Below are positions 11,495 through 20,685 of a stretch of 64,000 nucleotides of DNA, in pieces. Source of the stretch: Limnephilus marmoratus (Eukaryota; Arthropoda; Insecta; Trichoptera; Limnephilidae). A program made the translations under genes and the position numbers. Below the pieces are notes generated by a model that worked only from the letters and a program-made list of their open reading frames with translations, was not told the DNA's origin and searched no databases. Positions within the stretch are counted from its first letter, which is position 1. Each line of letters opens with the position of its first letter. The stretch is from NCBI GenBank assembly GCA_917880885.1, contig OU862931.1, positions 14,891,337 to 14,955,336 on the forward strand, read 5' to 3'.

Positions 11495-12168
11495 CCACTG
11501 GAGTGCTTTTTGCCACAATATGGCATTATTTAAATACCTCGGATTGCTTTGCTGTCAATTTTGGCAAATTTTCCCTCATTTGTAGGTAATTAAGTAGAAG
11601 TTTACGATTTTTTAATATTTTTTGTTAAAATCCTACAAATATGTGGTAATCGACAAAAGATAGATTAATTCATTAGCTATACAGGATGTTAAGGGACGTA
11701 CTTGACTTGCTTTAACCAGTGATTCCTGACATTATTTGGAGTAAGAAATGTAAAAGAAATTTTGGTTTCCGGTGACTTTTTTTGACGACTTTTTTTTTTC
11801 AAAATTTTTTTCTTCAAAATCAAACAAAAAAAAAATTCTTCCGCATTTCGTCATTGGTCACTCAGCCGGGTGTCCGACGAACCCCTTACCCCACCTCCAA
11901 CTGTTTAACAACTACCTTTTTTATATGTTTTTGTAGAAAAAAAAAAAAAAAAACATCGAAAATGTCACCGGAGACCAAAATTTCAATTACATTTTTTACT
12001 CCAAATAATGTCAGGAATCACTGGTTAAAGTAAGTCAAGTCCGTCCCTTAACACTTTGTATAGAACTACAATCGGTTTGTATATGTCCGTAATAAAATTC
12101 GGAGGGCGGAAAGTATTCAACCAAAAAATATTCAACCAAAAAATTTAATTGCGCTGTCACTCCAGTGG
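11495..12168. mobile_element. TTAA-type (piggyBac-like) MITE
   Basis: The ends are CCACTGGAGTG (11495-11505) and CACTCCAGTGG (12158-12168). They are flanked by TTAT (11491-11494) and TTAA (12169-12172), the target duplication used by piggyBac-like elements, with one changed base. A separate TA-flanked MITE (11682-12058) is nested inside. No transposase is present. Confidence 0.55.
11682..12058. mobile_element. TA-flanked MITE with about 115-bp inverted repeats
   Basis: The left arm (CAGGATGTTAAGGGACGTAC...) and right arm (...GTCCGTCCCTTAACACTTTG) are inverted copies over about 115 bp, including CCAGTGATTCCTGACATTA. TA lies on both sides (11680-11681, 12059-12060), pointing to a Tc1/mariner-class element. 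The 83-codon frame at 11782-12033 is an accident of the repeat. Confidence 0.8.
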
Positions 12169-12439
12169 TTAATAAAGAAGACAATATTATTCCAAAAGTC
12201 TATGTACAACGTACGGTAGAACAACATTAAAGTATAGAGTAGGGTTAATATTCAATTAGTTACAATAACAAACATACGTACATTTATGATAGCAAAAAAA
12301 ATTATAATTAAAAAATAATTAATTACAAGAAAATTACCTACTTTCATATTAATCGTTAAAAATGTTTTTCACCACTGAAATACCGGTATGCTTCGAGTAT
12401 ATTTGGAATCACATTTTGTGTGATATTGTGACAATAATT

Positions 12440-12680
12440 ATTGAATATAATGTAGCGTGAGCCCAAATACGAATCCGCTGGTTGAACTCCTTTGTAAACA
12501 ATTACTCGAATATTGATACCTACTTATGTAAAGCCTACTTACTTATATCTTTCTAGCTCTGTTTATCATTTTATGTACTATATACTTATGATACTGCATA
12601 CTTGTTATAATGCTCATGTACAATTTATTTTATATGTAAAAGCCATCAAGGCGTAAACAAACAAATAAATAAATATTTTT
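12440..12680 (+). repeat. LINE 3' terminal fragment
   Basis: Short C-terminal coding traces (RWLNSFVNNYSNIDTY at about 12478-12525) are followed by a UTR. It ends in AAAAGCCATCAAGGCGT and an AAATAAATAAATA tail. The GCC...GGC terminal hairpin plus tail recurs at 44030-44062 and 62005-62050, which defines a second LINE 3'-end type in the window. Confidence 0.55.
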
Positions 12681-13111
12681 ATTCGAGACCATAGATTCAA
12701 CAAACACTGTGTTAACACAGATTCTGTACATGATTGATTTCAGCCTGCAACCTTCCTCTAGCAAAGTCAAGTACTAACTTTACAAAGGTCAAAATGTGAT
12801 TGCGTACCAACAAAGTTAAACCAAACCCATCTAAAATAAACACACGAGTATATGGAAGTCACTTTACATTTCCCCAGCACTTGACCGTTGCATTCCGATG
12901 TTGGGGGAAGAAATAACGATCACCATGGTGGTCTATCGGAAAACTGTTGGCCGAACTCCACTCACCGGAAATACTTGTCGGTCCCTCAAGAGGACGGCAA
13001 ATAACAGCCAGCGTATGTAGTTTACGTTGCATGTGCTTAAACATAATTCCTTGTGTATTGAAATTAAAATAACTTGCATTCTGCTGTTGAGGATAAATAA
13101 TGATAAAAACA
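12681..13111. other. Unassigned; small frame at 12859-13044
   Basis: The minus-strand 61-codon frame at 12859-13044 lies in moderately GC-rich DNA, and its product matches no family I recognise. It could be a short exon, but I see no convincing splice context or neighbour exon. Confidence 0.25.
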
Positions 13112-13115
13112 TTAA

Positions 13116-14037
13116 GAGCGTTTGACCAGCCAGCGGACGAAAATCCGCATTTCGTCGAAAGTTGTTCTTACGATCGTACAGGGCGGTTACAGTGAGAAAG
13201 ATTAAGTATTCTCCATACCAGCTTTTTAAAATTATAACTAAATAACGATTTTATTTCATTCCAAATTTGCTTTAATTTATACCTACTTACATCCAAAAAT
13301 GCTGAAAGACGTAATGATAAAACTATTAAAATAATGTACTTTTTGTAATTATTTTTTGATAATAAGTATTTATCATTTTTCAAAAGTGTCTTAGTTAATA
13401 AAGAATGTTCAAAAAATCTGAAATACATTTGTTTATATCTGCGCAAATAAATACACAAACGGACCAATTCGTCAAGAAACACATGTACGGATATATTTTT
13501 AATGATTTTATTTAAACTAAAATTAAAATTCTAAAACATGCGATACCCAGATATGTTTTGATTTATTTTACTGCATGATTATATGATTTGAAATGGGTGT
13601 GGTATTTTATGGTTATTTCCTTTTGGGGTATTATGCCGTGTTGCGCTACCTCCTCCTTTAGCCAACGTTTCGGACAGCGTAACGCTGATGGACACTGTAA
13701 CGCTGTCCGAAACGTTGGCTAAAGGAGGAGGTAGCGCAACACGGCATAATACCCCAAAAGGAAATAACCATAAAATTTTTGGCCGTGAAAATCTAAAATA
13801 TTATCGGGTGTGGTATTATACAATCTTTTTAGAAAATTTAACAAATCTGCCAATGACCTATGGTATAACCTTATTATACTAAAAATAAACATTTTTTCTC
13901 AAAATTTAAAACATGCGAATGCTAGATAAAAAAACAATCTTTCGAAATCCATTTATATTTTTTTGTGGAAAAGAGTCGATACGTCTAAAATCTGATTTAA
14001 ATTTGACATATTTCTGGTTTTCTCTGGTAATACCCTC
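13116..14037 (-). mobile_element. Family C element (TTAA-flanked), split by a palindrome
   Basis: Flanked by TTAA on both sides (13112-13115 and 14038-14041). On the element strand it begins GAGGGTATTACCAGAGAAAA and ends near CAGCCAGCGG...; the other end read inward starts GAGCGTTTGACCAG, so the termini are imperfect inverted repeats. Copies exist at 20516-24270, 39640-40274 and 51945-52800. TTAA targets and GAG/GRG-type ends suit a Kolobok- or piggyBac-type non-autonomous element. It contains the intact target site (13845-13868) that is disrupted in the 20.5-24.3 kb copy. A 199-bp palindromic insertion interrupts it at 13607-13805. Confidence 0.75.
13607..13805. mobile_element. Palindromic 199-bp insertion with 12-bp target duplication
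   Basis: Arms 13604-13680 and 13700-13776 are perfect complements over 77 bp with a 19-bp spacer. The arm contains CCGAAACGTTGGCTAAAGG and GGTAGCGCAACACGG. The insertion is bracketed by GGGTGTGGTATT (13595-13606 and 13806-13817), and other family-C copies have only one copy of that site. A single, non-inverted version of the arm occurs at 49963-50055 and a degenerate one at 26876-26935. Confidence 0.8.
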
Positions 14038-14079
14038 TTAAATAAAAGTACGGAAAAGTTAAAGAAAAATCAGAGTGTG

Positions 14080-14330
14080 CAATTCACACGCGGTCAAATT
14101 GAAATCTTTTAAACTAATATAGACAAGAGCGGGGAGGCTACGAAGCAACGCACAAAGATCAGACTGATAAGCTACAAAGCACCGCACAAAGAAGAAACCG
14201 ATTATACTATCTCATTCTCGTGTACGTGTTTGTCTCTTTTTAGTGTCGCTATTTATCGTTTCATCGAGTTTCAATTACAACGGTGCTTAAGAAATTTTCA
14301 CTTCAAAAATTACAAATAAAACAACAAACC
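14080..14330 (+). repeat. MITE-A copy with internal duplication
   Basis: Starts at the ACACGCGG landmark and ends GAAATTTTCACTTC. The segment GCTACGAAGCAACGCACAAAG is followed by a second version (GCTACAAAGCACCGCACAAAG), a local duplication of about 34 bp not seen in other copies. Confidence 0.75.
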
Positions 14331-14337
14331 TTTTTTA

Positions 14338-14371
14338 TGTGAGTACCGCACAAAAGTAGCAACTGCTCCCA
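14338..14371 (-). repeat. SINE-A 3'-end fragment
   Basis: GAGTACCGCACAAAAGTAGC and AACTGCTCCC match the inverse of the SINE-A 3' end (GAATACCGCACAA...CAACTGCTCCC in the copies at 53046 and 61614). Only about 34 bp remain. Confidence 0.5.
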
Positions 14372-14394
14372 AACGTTAGAAGTCAGTTAGGACG

Positions 14395-14437
14395 TTAGGT
14401 TAGGTTGGTCCCGAATTTGGGGACTAACCTAACCTAA
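14395..14437. repeat. Hairpin of TTAGG/CCTAA telomere-like repeats
   Basis: TTAGGTTAGGTTGGTCCC (14395-14412) pairs, with one mismatch, with GGGACTAACCTAACCTAA across a short loop. TTAGG is the usual insect telomere unit. The tract is only two to four units per arm, so it is an interstitial motif and not a telomere. Confidence 0.6.
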
Positions 14438-14504
14438 CCTATCCTAATCTAACTTAAACATAACTTTACCTAACTTCATCTATCTAGTTTGTTTTGTCTG
14501 TTTA

Positions 14505-14812
14505 CTGTCTTATCAGCCGGCGTAGTCCAGTATATATAGTATATTTGCGGCACGCTCCAGAGTGGAAGATAATATCAGTATCACCCTGGTGTAAGACCAC
14601 CATTCAGTATTGAAACGTTGCTTGAAATGGCATTAGCCGTGTTTGGTGACCAGATCTGAATAGCCAGATACTTCCCCACCTTCCCCTTCCCTATATCCTT
14701 CCCCTCCCCACTACCTTCAGCCACACAACACACCCGAATTGGGGATGCCACAATCTCACTGGCTTCAGACGGGACCAGTTGGGACTCTTGTATGGTATTC
14801 ATGTAAAAAAAC
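14505..14812 (+). repeat. SINE-A copy with deleted head
   Basis: Begins with an A-box-like CCGGCGTAGTCCAG (14518-14531), then skips directly to the body (TTTGCGGCACGCTCCAGAG) without the B box. The body continues through CATTCAGTATTGAAACG and ends GTATGGTATTCATGTAAAAA. Other copies keep the full head, so this one carries an internal deletion. Confidence 0.75.
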
Positions 14813-14987
14813 GGTTAGCACAATTTACATAGGGGGAATAAAAATTGTAAGCATAGTAAGAATAATCAATGAAAAACCCTCACAATATTAAGTTACTTCT
14901 GACGCTTTACTTTCTACAAGAATACATTATCGACCTCAAACTTTTAATTTACTATCCAATGAAAATGTAATCGAACTATGTAATAAC

Positions 14988-15935
14988 TAAAGACCGGATT
15001 ATATGCAAATGCATATTTGCGTATGCATTTGCATATTTTGACCCTTTTCAGCGGTATATGCATATTTTAGCAAAAAAATTGAGATCTTGCATATTTACGC
15101 TCGATCTCGTTCAGATGCCTCACATAGTGACATAGTGACACAGATGGCTAAGTGCGCGGCAAGCTGTGATGTTTTACCATGAACATTTTGAGGCCATCAA
15201 GGGTGTTATTAATGACTTCGATAGGGCAGAGGCTTTGGCAGTTTTCCAGTGCAAAAAAACGTTTGACGATGCTAGTATTTAAAAAAAACCTAGCTATGAT
15301 TAACACTCATTTCGCCTACATACCTGCTAGTATAAAAACGCTTGAAACTCATGGATTGGCGTTAAATGAATCTATTCAGGTTATGAAGAAAATTCGCCTT
15401 ATGAATTCCTCCTTATTCCCGAGTAAACTCAAAGAAAAGTTTGAAAACTTACTGAACAATAAGCCAGGGTTTGAATCCTTGTGCCAAATTGATAGCTTCA
15501 TCAACGGGGCAGGTGAAATTTTGCCCGGCACAATAAGTTCAAAAATCGCACCTATATTTAAATTCTGTCCAGTCACATCAGTAGACGTAGAACGCTCCTT
15601 TTCCGCTTACAAAAATATATTAGCGATCGTAGACACAATTTGTCTACAGAACATTTAGAACAGCACTTAGTCATATACGTTTATAAAGGTAAATTGTAAA
15701 TTTCATTGTTAAATACATTTTGTAATTCGAAATTTATTTTTTAATTTTCGAAAACACGATTGTTATCCTTGAGAACTAATAGCTTACTAAAAAATATATT
15801 AAAAAAAAAGCTTCCTGTATTATTTCATGTTGCATATTTTGGCCCTTTTTATGGATTTTCGTGCATATTTTAGTTTATATTGCATATTTGCATGCATATT
15901 TTGGGCTATTTTTGTTGCATATAATCCGGTCTTTA
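14988..15935 (+). mobile_element. 948-bp non-autonomous hAT element
   Basis: Perfect terminal inverted repeats: TAAAGACCGGATTATATGC at the left, with its complement ending at 15935. The exact 8-bp target duplication GTAATAAC is at 14980-14987 and 15936-15943. Subterminal DNA at both ends is packed with TGCATATTT motifs, likely transposase-binding repeats. Only the C-terminal part of the transposase gene remains. Confidence 0.92.
15179..15699 (+). pseudogene. hAT transposase C-terminal dimerisation domain, frameshifted
   Basis: The frame at 15179-15658 encodes the end of a hAT transposase. The diagnostic stretch FCPVTSVDVERSFSAYKNIL is at about residues 128-147 of this frame and belongs to the hAT C-terminal dimerisation region. 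Downstream the original frame reads DRRHNLSTEHLEQHLVIY and stops at 15697-15699, in a frame shifted by one base near 15620. The DNA-binding and catalytic regions are missing, so no active enzyme is possible. Confidence 0.88.
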
Positions 15936-15943
15936 GTAATAAC

Positions 15944-16652
15944 ATAAAGATAGTAAAAACGCAATTATTATTGTTATCAGAATATTGAATCCCCCATCTC
16001 TACGCTTAGCATAAACTCCCCGGATGTAGAATCATGGAAGGCTTTGGAAATATCTCGTGATTATTTCCACCCCACTACCCCAGTGCGCTGCCGGGCTGTA
16101 GGCTGTAGGGGCTGTGAAGGCTGTATACAGTGGACTATATGTTGGCTCCTTTGAGGGGTGCTTATACAAGTATCTGCGCAACATATTAAAAATTAATGAC
16201 TTACTTTATAAATTGGTTTTATTAAAGTGGGTGGTTTTGAAGATGTTCAGTTTTTCAGGAATGATATTTTTAGACGTTGTGTCAGTGACGATAAATTGAG
16301 GTTAGGTATAAGTTTTTACTGATATTTTTTTCATTTATGATGTTTCTCTTCTACATAAGCTGACGCTTATGATTAGAAGAGGGACGAATATCGGGATGAA
16401 AAATATATTTTGTATCTTATAATTGATTAAAAGTTATATAGGTTTTGAAGATAATTTCATCATTTTGTTATTTTTGCAATGAATTGCTCTTCAAATGCTT
16501 TTATTGGGCATTTATCGTCTTCGATTGTTCTAATCTTTTCGGGTAAGCTATTGGAGTATTTTTTTTTTCTAGATGTGTGTAATGAAGTTTTGCAATTGAG
16601 GTGTTACATTTTTGTGTTGGAAATATATGTTTTTGACGATTACGACTTTCAG
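15944..16652. other. No recognisable feature
   Basis: AT-rich sequence with 61- and 79-codon frames (16114-16299, 16479-16718) that show no motif. The second runs across the end of the MITE at 16657. I see nothing to annotate. Confidence 0.4.
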
Positions 16653-16656
16653 TTAA

Positions 16657-16950
16657 CCCGTCTGCTTGGTTCAATATATTCGCACCTCACAATCCGGAAG
16701 CCTCGGTTTCGCGCATAAATTCTGAAACTGTGGATAGAGATTGAATACCTATGCAAGGTAGCTTTCATATTTCAAAGACAATAAGAAGCATTATTTCGTT
16801 CTCTTTCTGGTTAAAAGAAAAATACACTTGTTTGCATGAGAGGATGATCGATATATAGCTTTTAAAATGTAAGGTCCTCTGGGACGTTTTTGGTCTTATG
16901 AACGCGATTGCGTGTTTTAGGATGTATTTATACCTAAACAAGCAGACGGG
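16657..16950. mobile_element. 294-bp piggyBac-like MITE
   Basis: Terminal repeats CCCGTCTGCTTG (16657) and CAAGCAGACGGG (to 16950) are flanked by TTAA on both sides (16653-16656, 16951-16954). CCC termini with TTAA targets are characteristic of piggyBac. The interior (AATAAGAAGCATTATTTCGTT; CTCTGGGAC) matches the larger copy at 52079-52742. Confidence 0.85.
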
Positions 16951-16954
16951 TTAA

Positions 16955-17274
16955 AAAGCCATGATTTTGTTTTTCTTTTATTATTTGAATTACTGTATTT
17001 TTTCGGACTAGATCATTAAATTATATATAAGTATTTACAATCAATATGGACCTAGGCGAAAAAGACATGGCACGATCATTTAAATCGAATGCCAAGACCG
17101 AGTTGTTCTGCGATACTTTCTTCTCCCTACCTCTGCGAGAAACGGCATGTACGATTGGATGATTATTTCAATTTAATAAAAATTAAAAATAAATGTTATT
17201 AAAAATGTGTACGGAAATACGGGATGCCCATCTACCTGGGTATTCAAGAATGTATGCTCCCATAAAACATTCTA
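16955..17274. other. No recognisable feature
   Basis: No gene, repeat partner or RNA was found in this stretch. Confidence 0.4.
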
Positions 17275-17315
17275 GTTCAGTTTACATGCGGTAGAAGTGA
17301 AACTTTACCAAAACA
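17275..17315 (+). repeat. MITE-A 5' fragment
   Basis: TTTACATGCGGTAGAAGTG and AAAC match the MITE-A left end and stop abruptly. Confidence 0.55.
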
Positions 17316-17398
17316 ATCTCAACGAATACTTGAATAAAAGCGATCAATAAGAGCAGACCTAGCGTAATTTCCATTCCATATACCAATAGGAGCCTTTA

Positions 17399-18030
17399 AA
17401 AGTGACATCGTAATCGATAACACGCACCACTCACGGACAAAGACATTTTCAGTATTATGCAACCAAACTTTTTAATTATATGCCCATTAGTCTGAAACAA
17501 CTCCTAACTGCAAATACATCTACAAACATTCACAAAAAACATATCACAGCCTGGATCAGAAATCAAGATACTCACTTTATATAAAATACTTTAATCCCTA
17601 ACCAAACTTAACCAAACTATAAAATAAATAAACATGTCATTCAAGAAATTACCAACTATTCATATGTACATATATATACCTTATACGTATTTTTTTTCTT
17701 CTAAATATTCAATGTACAATTATCATTAAAATGTAAAAAAAGAAGATAAAAAACTAACTTTCTACTACAACACATAAATACCTGTACTTGTCACACTTAA
17801 TCATAAATACGTAAACACCTCAGCACAAGTTCTCCTAGTGAGGTGTTCACGAAACATTCAATATTACCAACCAACAGTTTCACCTTCTCAAACCTACCTT
17901 ACACCCAACATAATGAAATGAAATATTAATATGTAAAAAAAAATTTTTTCAAAATATATTATGTAAAAATGTTTATAATAAGGTAAAAACTGTAATATAT
18001 ATATATAGATATAAATAAATAAAAATAAAA
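17399..18030 (+). pseudogene. LINE 3' end: C-terminal coding, UTR stem-loop, tail
   Basis: Reading from about 17420 the frame gives THGQRHFQYYATKLFNYMP, then HITAWIRNQDTHFI and a stop at 17582-17584: the C-terminal signature of a Jockey/CR1-type polymerase, similar to 40747-40932. The UTR contains the stem-loop CCTCAGCACAAG...CTAGTGAGG at 17818-17843 and ends in AAATAAATAAAAATAAAA near 18030. Everything upstream of the C-terminus is missing. Confidence 0.7.
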
Positions 18031-18111
18031 AATCAAAGCGGCCAATGAGCGCAGTTGATGCGTCGCTGGTGCAGTAATCGCCATTACCGTTTCATCCAAA
18101 ATCCGAACCAC

Positions 18112-18145
18112 AGCGGGGCTACAAAAGTTTCACTTCAAAAATGAT
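18112..18145 (+). repeat. MITE-A 3' fragment
   Basis: ACAGCGGGGCTACAAAAGTT followed by TCACTTCAAAAATG matches the right end of MITE-A with a few changes. Confidence 0.45.
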
Positions 18146-18543
18146 TTTATCTTGTTTCTTAACCTCAGGTACGCCTCATACGTCGTACGATTGTCTAGTA
18201 ATGTTACATTGTCGTGTAAACAAGCCTATGAGTCCGAGTGGATAAATTATATTTTTCTTTTTCTTTGATCATTCGTAGATCTTTTGATGTAGACATTTTT
18301 TCAATACGAAATAAATAAGACCGGTAATCGTGGGTTCAAAAATTTTATGGATTTTTACATTAACTCCACGCAGTAGACCCCGGGAAATAAATGTAATCTT
18401 AAGGGTTGCTGAGTAGAAGGTTTTATAAATAAAGGGATAGATAGGATGTTCTGAAACGGAAAAGGTATAAGGGAGGGGGGGATAGGAAACTGGCAGTCAG
18501 ATTTTGAACTTATGAATCCATCATTTGCTAAGACATAAAAGCG

Positions 18544-20155
18544 ATGAAAACATACTTAATTCTCCCAATAACACATATAATAAACCTAAGTCTAGCAAAT
18601 GGCGAGTTTCCCAATAATTACAAAAGAGCAATTATAACTCCCATTTATAAAACAGACTGTCCTAAAGATCCACAAAATTACCGCCCGATTTCCCTTCTAT
18701 CAAATATATCAAAAATATATGAGAAAATTGTAAAAAAACAAATTTGGACATTCTTAGATGAAAATAAAATAATTAATGATAATCAATTCGGCTTCAAAAA
18801 AAATACAAGTACTCACGACGCGATAGCAAAAATAACCAACTATTTATATACGGCCCTAGATTCCGATAAAAAATGTATCGGAATATTTATAGACTTGAAA
18901 AAAGCTTTCGACAGCATATCACATAAAAAATTAATAAATAAATTAAAATCTATAGGAATTAATGGGAAAGTCTTAGCATGGGTAGCTAGTTATTTACATG
19001 AAAGACCACAACAAGTAAAATTACTAAATCAAGTCAGCGATTCAAAATATAGCGATTTTTCAATACCCCAAGGTACAGTTTTGGGACCATTGTTATTTAT
19101 TATATATGTCAATGATATATTCAATATTTCTAAATATTGAGACATTGTCTCCTACGCTGACGACACAGTCCTATTACTAAAAGCAAACACCTGGTCTGAA
19201 TTAAACAAAATGGCAAATACAGATATCAATGCACTAAAATTGTGGTTTGATAAAAACCTGTTGACTTTAAATTCTAAAAAAACCTATTATTTACCATTTT
19301 TCATTAAAAAACAAGAAACACCTAAAGAAATAAACTTAATAATCCACTCTGTGACAAATACAGAAAACCACAAATGTAATATATCATGTTCAAAAATAGA
19401 AAGCAAAACTGATATTAAGTACCTGGGCATAACAATAGACCAGCGTTTAAAATGGTCTCCACACATAAATATTCTGAACAACAGAATAAGGAAACTAACA
19501 TATATATTTAGATGTTTAAGAGATATTTTAAACGAAAAATTACTTAGAACCACATACTTTGCTTTCTGTCAATCAATTATACAATACGGCATTATAGGAT
19601 GGGGCGGTACATATAAAAATCAAACACAAACAATTTACATATCACAAAAACTAATAATAAAAACAATTTTAAAAAAACCTTACTCATATTCGTCAGAACT
19701 TTTATTCAAACAATTTAAGGTCAGAAAATTAAGTGCATTATACTTTTATCATGCAACATTACAAATTTATAATGATAATATTAAAAATCAAGTTGCACCC
19801 TTTAAAAATAACAGAAGTCTTAGACAAACATCAATACTTCCCACTCCAAAATGTAAAAAAAAAATTGGACAATTGAGTCATAAATATCTCGGAGCAAATT
19901 TTTTTAATTCATTACCAGAAAAAATTAGAAACATGAATACCAATATAAAAAGTTTTAAAACTCACCTAAAAAATTATACTGAAAACTTAAACTGAATGAT
20001 ATTAAAAAAGCAATACAATAACACCCCCCATACACACAAGCCTTGCTTAATTATGGGGGTACATCAAATATTCTACTATGTAATTAATTACTGTAAAAAA
20101 TTTATTTGTAATTTATGTACCTTCTATTACTAATAAAAAAAATAAAAAATAAAAA
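18544..20155 (+). pseudogene. LINE reverse transcriptase with a single stop codon
   Basis: A continuous frame from 18544 to 19995 encodes the RT and C-terminal region of a CR1/Jockey-superfamily LINE, interrupted only by TGA at 19138-19140. Motifs: NYRPISLLSNISKIYEKIV, FIDLKKAFDSISHKKL, FSIPQGTVLGPLLFIIYVND, the catalytic SYADDTVLLL just after the stop, KYLGITIDQRLKW and, at the end, FFNSLPEKIRNMNTNIKSFK. The 5' part with the endonuclease is missing. The 3' UTR holds a CCCCCAT...ATGGGGG stem-loop (20024-20060) and ends in an A-rich tail at about 20155. It is a different lineage from the LINE at 46901-49861 (YADD versus FADD, different palm context). Confidence 0.92.
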
Positions 20156-20160
20156 AAATC

Positions 20161-20511
20161 ATTCCCAGCGAAGTGTCAAAGTAAAACCGATCCTGCCGCC
20201 CGCCACGCAGTTGGAGGGCAGACGTAAACCTTACTCCATAAACGCGTGCACTCCCACAGAGTCACCAATTGTAAACATCATTTAGCTAAATCCTCCATAA
20301 TTGCATGCATCTTCTGATGAGATTAGGGGATTTATATGTCACCAGCTTATTAATATTTTAATTATGTATAATATATTGAAAATGAGTAGGTACCCACTTT
20401 ACATGACTTTTAACTTACCGACTTAAACCTACATTTCGCTTATAATATTAAAATCCCCAACAAATGTTCGTTTAATTTTGACTGGCATGTATAAATTTAT
20501 TGAGTTGACAT
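20161..20511. other. No recognisable feature
   Basis: Starts with a mildly GC-rich patch (20190-20260) and then becomes AT-rich. No coding or repeat match was seen. Confidence 0.35.
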
Positions 20512-20685
20512 TTAAGAGGGTATAATCAGAGAAAACCGGAAATATATCATTTTTAAATAAAATTTTAGACGTATTAACTCTTTTCCTTAAAAAATGATAA
20601 ATTGATTGAAGATTGTTCTTTTTTCTAGTAAATGCGTGTTTTAAAATTTAAGAATAAATGTTTATTTTTATTATAACAAGGTTAT

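Noticed and set aside
18410..18525. Possible SINE-B relic (purine-rich, ends TATGAATCCATC)
   Set aside because: Only one short word matches firmly; too diverged to call.
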